Assembly (NCBI GenBank): GCA_948567375.1
Contig: OX419761.1
Location: 3,846,501 to 3,910,500 of the forward strand
Reading direction: 5' to 3'
DNA: 64,000 nt
From: Lunularia cruciata
Lineage: Eukaryota > Streptophyta > Marchantiopsida > Lunulariales > Lunulariaceae
Part shown: positions 59,085 to 64,000 of the stretch, one piece after another
How positions within the stretch are numbered: position 1 is the first letter of the stretch
Layout of the letters: every line of letters begins with the position of its first letter
Made by a program: the position numbers and the translations under genes
Notes under the pieces: generated by a model
The model's input: only the letters and a program-made list of their open reading frames with translations
The model's database searches: none
What the model was told of the DNA's origin: nothing

Positions 59085-60700
59085 TCAAACTTGTTGCTTG
59101 TTTGCCATGCTTACCACAAATGTTGAAGGTCTTGAGGGTATCATACCCAACTTCTTCATCAACCTTTCTGACATGGCATTCACTGCTGATCCTCCATCAA
59201 CCAATGCATCCTTGATGTTGTGACCATTCACTCTCACATCAATCTTGGAGGCATATTCACAAGCCTCCCATGGTGCTGGTTTGGCATCCACCACCCCCAT
59301 TGATATAGGAGCTTTTGCCTTCTTCTTCCTCTTGCTCCTTGTAGAACTCAAACCACCTCTAAGCTCCTTTCTCAAGGTAGGGTTCAAAGCAATTAATTGG
59401 CCCACTGTAATGTTAGCCTTGTGACTACCAACATCCTCCAACACATTGTAGTTCCATTGTTGCTTTGAGATCAAGAAGTCCTCCATCCCCAACTTCTTCC
59501 TTGGAGTCTTTGTTGTTGATGGTGTTGAGGTGCGAGTGCTCCTAGTAGACATAGGAGTATCCTTGCTTGAAGTAAATCCTTGAGAAGAGTGAACATCCTC
59601 TGCAAAACGAGCTCTCTTCTTCTCTTGTGCCAAAAGCTCCAAATTAAGACCCTTGGAGTTTGAGCACTCTCCCTTCTCATACTTGCTCTCAACCACATCT
59701 ATGGATGCTATCCCCTTACCTTTGTTGGGATTAGGAGCCACTTGGGTTTCACTACCTCCCTCTTTCCCTCTATTGGCTCCCTCATAACCCCTTCCTCCAT
59801 GGTAGGTGGAATTTGGGAAATTCCTTTGGATATGGCCTCTTCCTCCACAACCAAAACAATTTCTATCATTGAAATTGTTGGCTGGTTGGCCTCCTCTATA
59901 TGGATAGTTTCCATAACTCCTAGTCCCTCTCCCTACATTCTGATCCACCTCTCTCTTCTCCCATAGTTGCACCACATTGATCTTGAGATCCGCAAGTTGT
60001 TCTGTGATGGTTTGGAGTGGATCTTTTGGTGGAGGTGCAAGAACTGGAGCAACTACTACTTGTGGTGCAACCCTTGTCACCAAATTATCAGAAGTTCCAC
60101 CATACTTGTAGCCTTGAGGAGGATGCACAACCTCCTTCACCACCAAATCACTCTCATCCCCTTCCAAACTCTCCTCCATACGAATTGCGATCTTGATGGC
60201 TTCAACCTTGGAAGAAGGTTTCTCATATCTCACCTTGCTTCTAATTTGTGGTCTCAACCCTCCCACAGAATTCTTGGTGAGCATGGCCCCTATGGCAATC
60301 ATTGTAGTCTCCATATCATTCCCACCCTTCCTCAACACTATGCAAAATCTGGACTCTAACTTTTCCACTCTTTCCACATAGACTCTCACTTTCTCTCCTT
60401 CTCCTTGCTTGAGAAATGTAACCTCACTCATCAATCTCTCATAACTCTCATCAGGAAGAAGTTCTCAATGAGTGTTGAAGTCAAAGTCTCCCAAGACTCC
60501 TCTTCCCCATCTCTCCTCTCTCTCTTTTGGTATTCTGACTCATACCATGTAAGTGCTGCATCCTCAAAGAAATCTGGTAATAATGAGGTCCACTCATTCT
60601 TCCTCCTCTCATTGTTTCCTATGCAAGCTCTCTTGAAGTCTCTCACAAAAGCCTCCACATCTTCTCCATCCTTGCCAAAGAAAACCGGAAATTTCCCCAT
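59085..60700 (-). pseudogene. gag with retropepsin start of gypsy copy B
   Basis: 60431-60700 is the gag N-terminus (KFPVFFGKDGEDVEAFVRDF, SLLPDFFEDAALTWY). A shift near 60450 leads to a 449-codon open frame (59085-60434) with the gag body, a zinc knuckle whose last cysteine is Phe (CFGCGGRGHIQRNF), a basic/Ser-rich linker, and the protease active site ALVDGGSAVNAMSE. A stop at 59085-59087 separates it from pol in the same frame; copy A reads glutamine there. Gag forms the particle. Confidence 0.92.
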
Positions 60701-60932
60701 CTTAACCTCCCACTATCTTTCTTTCTCTCAATTTTTTTTCTCTTTTCTTTTCTGTCACTCTATTACTAATAGAGTATATACATGACTAACACCATCTGAG
60801 AATAATCCAATCTTGGGAACACAAAAGGTTCAGGTTGCTCCAAGATTTCTATAGCAACATCAAATCCTAGAGTGCATATTAATCTAACTCTCATGGATAG
60901 TTTATCCATAAGTTGAAAGATTATCTCCATCA

Positions 60933-61349
60933 CTAATCTTGAGAACAAGCTGATGAAGGTGGTAGTATTTCTGTAGTTGTACTAAGACTCTCCCCAAGAT
61001 CCTTCACCAAAGTCTCCAAAAGTGCTTTTACTCCACTACACTCATGTCCTTTTGGAAGTCCTTCCACTCCACAAACCTCACACAACTCCTTGGTCTTAGA
61101 TCTTCTCCCTCCTAATCTTGGTGAAGAAGGTCCAACATGCAAACCCAAGTCAAGTTAGCCTCTCCTTTCCCTCAATCTCTTGCTCTCAAAGGTCAATGGA
61201 CATGAACTTGCCTTATGTCCCTTCTCTCCACATAGAAAGCACTTAGACTCACTCTTTCCTCCAAGTGGTGTAGGTTTTTGGATCCTCTCAATACTCTCTT
61301 CAAATTCTATTATAAACTCTCTTTTCCTCAAATCCACCCCTACAATCAC
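60933..61349 (-). pseudogene. Extra zinc-finger-like reading frame upstream of gag, copy B
   Basis: A CCHC knuckle (CFLCGEKGHKASSC) and a second Cys/His cluster (CEVCGVEGLPKGHEC) are separated by one stop near 61152 that copy A lacks. The position between leader and gag is the same in both copies. A nucleic-acid-binding role is likely from the knuckle; nothing more is visible. Confidence 0.65.
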
Positions 61350-61399
61350 CTCAAACCCTTGGGGAACCTTGCATAATCTTAATTTCCACTCTTGATGTG

Positions 61400-62250
61400 G
61401 AAATTAAGATTATGTTCCCAAGATGAATCTAAACACTCAAACATGCTTTTTGTTGATCTCAAACTCCTCATGCATGAGATCTCCACTCTGCAGAATTGAC
61501 CCTTCCTCACAATGTCACTCAAATCTCCCAACCAGTATGTCACAGTCCTCTGAAATTTTTCACACTTGATGAAAACTCTAGGGCGTTCCTACTTGCAAAA
61601 TTTCAGATCTTTTCATTGAGCCATTTGGCCTAGACACCTTTCTATTCAGCACACATATTTCAGATTTGGTCTGAAAACCACCCCCTCACTTCAAAAACTC
61701 ATAACTCCCTGCGCAAGAACGTTCTCTCTCTAATTTTTGTGGCAACAGGTAGGATACAATGCACTAAATTTTAAAGGAAATTTTTAGTACAATTCACTGA
61801 AAATTGAAGAAATGGCAGACTCTGTACCATTTTCCAAAGAGCATGCAGTTTAGGGAGCACTTTACCCTATCAACTTTCAAAACTTCTAGCCCAATGCGCA
61901 TAGTAGCTCTCACAATAATTTCAAGTGTGCTGACTGAAAGATAACCCAAGCTATCATGTGTAGAAATTTCAAGTCCAGATCTCAAACTTGAAATTTTGCC
62001 CAAAATCACCTTAATCCCCAAAATCTGCAATCCACCTCACACAATTTCTCCAATTCCTCTCATGTGTACAAGATGTACAAAATCACTTCAAAGACATCAT
62101 AATGAACTACAGGGTATACAAATGGATATTGGTTCTCTAACATAAGTTCAGCCCTCTCCTCTCCTAATGTTCTCTCCAAGTGAGCTCTCATAGCCTCCTT
62201 CTGCCTAATGTAGAATTGAACGCGGAACATTATCTTGCCTTCTAGAGAGG
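61400..62250 (-). other. Leader region of copy B between primer site and first frame
   Basis: About 850 bp, homologous to 2500-3360 in copy A. Short open pieces (61794-62030 and 62060-62293, the latter running from inside the LTR) exist in both copies but carry different breaks and no motif. I treat the region as untranslated leader with a packaging or translation role at most. Confidence 0.5.
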
Positions 62251-62267
62251 TCCCGGCAACGGAACCA
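62251..62267 (-). other. Primer binding site of copy B (tRNA-Asp type)
   Basis: Element sense TGGTTCCGTTGCCGGGA, a few bases inside the LTR. It matches TGGCGCCGTTGCCGGGG, the complement of plant tRNA-Asp 3' ends, except at three positions, two of them at the CG after TGG (read TT). Confidence 0.75.
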
Positions 62268-62271
62268 AAAA

Positions 62272-62963
62272 TGTGAGCCGGCCTGTCTCTCACTCAAGAT
62301 GAACCTCTGATGGCTATTATGGTAGCACACCATGGACTAAGAAGGCAAGGAACCCCAACTCCATCATACTCCTCCAAGGCTAACACTCCAAGACTCAAGA
62401 CATTGCTCACTAGAGAACTCAATGAGAGAGAGATAGTTGCAAATGAAAGGATGATGAGAACCTCCTCACCCCTTGTTTATATACTTGTGAAATAGTTACG
62501 TACCAAAGTTACTAATTACCATAGTAACTCAAGTTACTCGACTAAAAGTCAAGTAAAGTTAAAAAGTAGAAAGGAATATCCATTCACATGGGCATATTCC
62601 CCTAAGCATGTGGTCTTATCTTGACCCAACCACTAAGTCAAGGATTCCTTCACATAAACTATCCTTGGACTAAAGAAGAATCCAAAACAAAAAGGTTTGC
62701 GGGCCCAAGAGTTCTCAACTCTTTCCTCAAAGCCAAACACCTAGGAATAATACCAAGTCAACACACTAAAATCCAAAATAGTGGTGCTCATCTTTTCTAC
62801 TTCCTCTAAAATAAGGTCCCCTCTATCTTAGCTATGACTAATTTTAGCTAACCATGACTAATATAGAACCATCCTTTATCTCTATATAAATAATATCTCT
62901 TAAGTACTTGTAATACCAAGCTAAATACCACAATACCACACACATGCACAAATGGGTGTTACA
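62272..62963 (-). repeat. 5' LTR of gypsy copy B
   Basis: 692 bp; plus strand TGTGAGCCGG...GGGTGTTACA. See the 3' LTR for pairing. TATATAAAT within the segment CTCTATATAAATAATATC (about 62880-62898) is a plausible promoter box on the plus strand, and in reverse it is equally AT-rich; I do not assign a start site. Confidence 0.95.
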
Positions 62964-63483
62964 AGACATGCAGGATACTACAGGCGCTTTGTTTCAAACT
63001 ATGCGGTTCTTGCTGCACCCCTTACAAAGCTTTTGAAGAAATCCAAAGACTACCTATGGGAAGCAAATCAAGAAGAAGCTTCCCATGTATTGAAAAAGAA
63101 ACTCGTTGAAGCACCAGTCATAAGGGCCCTAAATTGGGATGTTCCTTTTCATGTGTATGTGGACACTTTGTCCATAGCAATCGGAGTTGTCTTAAGTCAG
63201 AAGGACAAGAAGAAGAAGGACAACCCGGTTTATTATGCCAACCGACAACTTTCAGTTTTAGAAAAGAACAATTTGACGATTGAAAGAGAAGCATTCCAAA
63301 TGGTGTATGCCTGCAAAAAAATTTGCCACTACTTGCTAGGATACAAGTTTGTCTTCTATGTTAACCATTACGCATTGCAACATTTGGTCAAGAAGGTAAC
63401 TTTTCTAGGCAGATTGCAAGATGGATCTTGTTGTTACAAGAATTCACATACATTGTACAAGTAAGGAAGGGAGCTTTGCATTC
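62964..63483 (+). pseudogene. Element E: plus-strand RT/RNase H fragment of another Ty3/gypsy
   Basis: From the copy B border, the plus strand reads HAGYYRRFVSNYAVLAAPLTKLLKK, then a RNase H-like domain (YVDTLSIAIGVVLSQ, NPVYYANRQLS, YTIERE-like TIEREAFQMVYACKK, FYVNHYALQHLV) in one open frame of 170 codons (62952-63464). A frame slip follows near 63410. X10 is inserted at 63484. The rest of the element is not in the window. Confidence 0.88.
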
Positions 63484-64000
63484 TGTGGTGCCCACATTTT
63501 TTGTTTTTTTTCAAAATAAAGGAGAAGAAGTGTATAGAGAAGTCGGATTGCGCCTGTATGGCCGAAGAAGGCAAAGAAAATTGTCTTCGGGATGAAACCT
63601 GAAGTAAAGTGACTTTGGGTCATAAGGTGAAGTATTCGGAAATGCCCTGTCAGCATACAATATGAAGTAGATTGTCCTCGGATCGGGGGGAGCTCAACCC
63701 GAGGCGAAGACAGTCTAACAACCTTTCATCGGGGCGAGAAATTCAAGAAGGGGCCATTTCAAAACTGGTGGCTCATATGCGCGAAGGTTGATTGACAGTG
63801 ATAGGTGCATGCCGGAGGTGTGATTTCTCGGTAGAAACTCAAAGTGACGGAAGACGAAGAAGTGCAACTCTATAAAAATCAAAATTGCAATGACAAAATG
63901 TCGAGCAATTTTCCTTCACCATTGAGGAGTCGTCTTGCAGGTGATCGGGGAAAGGGAAATAGAGTTAGACTCATGTTAGTGTGCAAGGGAGAAGTCGCGA
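63484..64000 (+). mobile_element. X10: 5' end of an X-family unit, cut by the window edge
   Basis: X10 begins TGTGGTGCCCACA at 63484, inside element E (left flank CATTC). The 5' non-coding part is the usual one, with TATAAAAA at 63871-63878 and ATG at 63898 (MSSNFPSPLRS...), again 27 bp apart. The reading frame is open to the window end (34 codons). The 3' end and its duplication lie outside. Confidence 0.93.

Larger units (their letters stand above)
55138..62963 (-). mobile_element. Ty3/gypsy retrotransposon copy B, nearly complete
   Basis: 7826 bp, minus strand. LTRs at 62272-62963 (5') and 55138-55828 (3') differ at about 20 positions (near 3% by eye). Primer binding site 62251-62267; extra zinc-finger frame 60933-61349; gag 59085-60700; protease, RT and RNase H 56915-59075; integrase 55841-56911; polypurine tract 55829-55838. 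There is no chromodomain. The frame has two shifts (about 60450 and 58010) and stops near 59085, 57479, 56912 and 56144. The flanking bases are GTCT (left) and AGAC (right), not a direct duplication. Confidence 0.96.

Noticed and set aside
62060-62293. 77-codon frame crossing the copy B LTR border as a gene
   Set aside because: A related frame is open in copy A (3171-3404), but it spans the primer site and carries no motif. It is more simply leader sequence.
1-64000. Host genes, tRNA or rRNA genes, CRISPR arrays, bacterial operons
   Set aside because: Every coding-like stretch could be tied to X/Y units or Ty3/gypsy elements, or was too short and featureless. No RNA gene signature was seen by eye, though a covariance-model search was not possible.

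Overview
This is a stretch of plant nuclear intergenic DNA made almost entirely of nested and decayed retroelements. I see no resident host gene, rRNA, tRNA or CRISPR array. The organism is a plant: the Ty3/gypsy lineages, a degenerate tRNA-Asp-type primer binding site and a Ty3 polyprotein ending in a PHD finger all point there. The depth of nesting suggests a large genome such as a gymnosperm or fern, but the sequence does not settle which.

The dominant component is a repeat family that I cannot match to anything named and call X here. Eleven copies (X1-X11, both strands) supply roughly half the window. A full unit is about 3.75-3.8 kb, starts TGTGGTGCCCACA, ends in TTGTCACA, and has no terminal duplication of its own. 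Seven copies are flanked by perfect 5-bp target duplications (CCAGT, GTAAC, GTTTA, AGCTA, CTTTT, ATGCA, TCACT) and an eighth by a 4/5 match. TG...CA ends plus a 5-bp duplication are the signature of retroviral-type integrase, so X is either a giant solo LTR or an unusual integrase-mobilised unit. Each complete copy carries the remains of one reading frame of about 858 codons (basic N-terminus, conserved domain, Lys/Arg-rich stretch, acidic tract, long coiled coil, conserved tail) with a TATA box 27 bp before its ATG. It encodes no recognisable gag or pol. An older, more diverged relative (Y) hosts several X insertions.

Layout: 1-4055 is a minus-strand Ty3/gypsy copy (A) cut by the window edge. 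4297-12589 is X1, interrupted by a solo gypsy LTR and by X2. 12590-22073 is Y1 hosting X4, which hosts X3. 22074-40963 is Y material hosting X5, X6, X7 and X8 (X8 with its own solo LTR). 40964-42441 is an LTR fragment followed by a chromovirus remnant (C). 42442-55137 is a minus-strand Ty3/gypsy relic (D) interrupted by X11 and X9. 55138-62963 is a nearly complete minus-strand gypsy copy (B, same family as A) with both LTRs. 62964-63483 is a plus-strand RT/RNase H fragment (E), and 63484-64000 is the start of X10.

The most unusual coding content is in element D. Between its protease and reverse transcriptase it carries a decayed cytosine-5 DNA methyltransferase domain (SAM-binding motif I, GWPCQ motif IV, ENV motif VI, and a motif VIII-like block), and its pol ends with a PHD finger. 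The second is the X family itself: a multicopy, precisely bounded unit with a long conserved coiled-coil reading frame.
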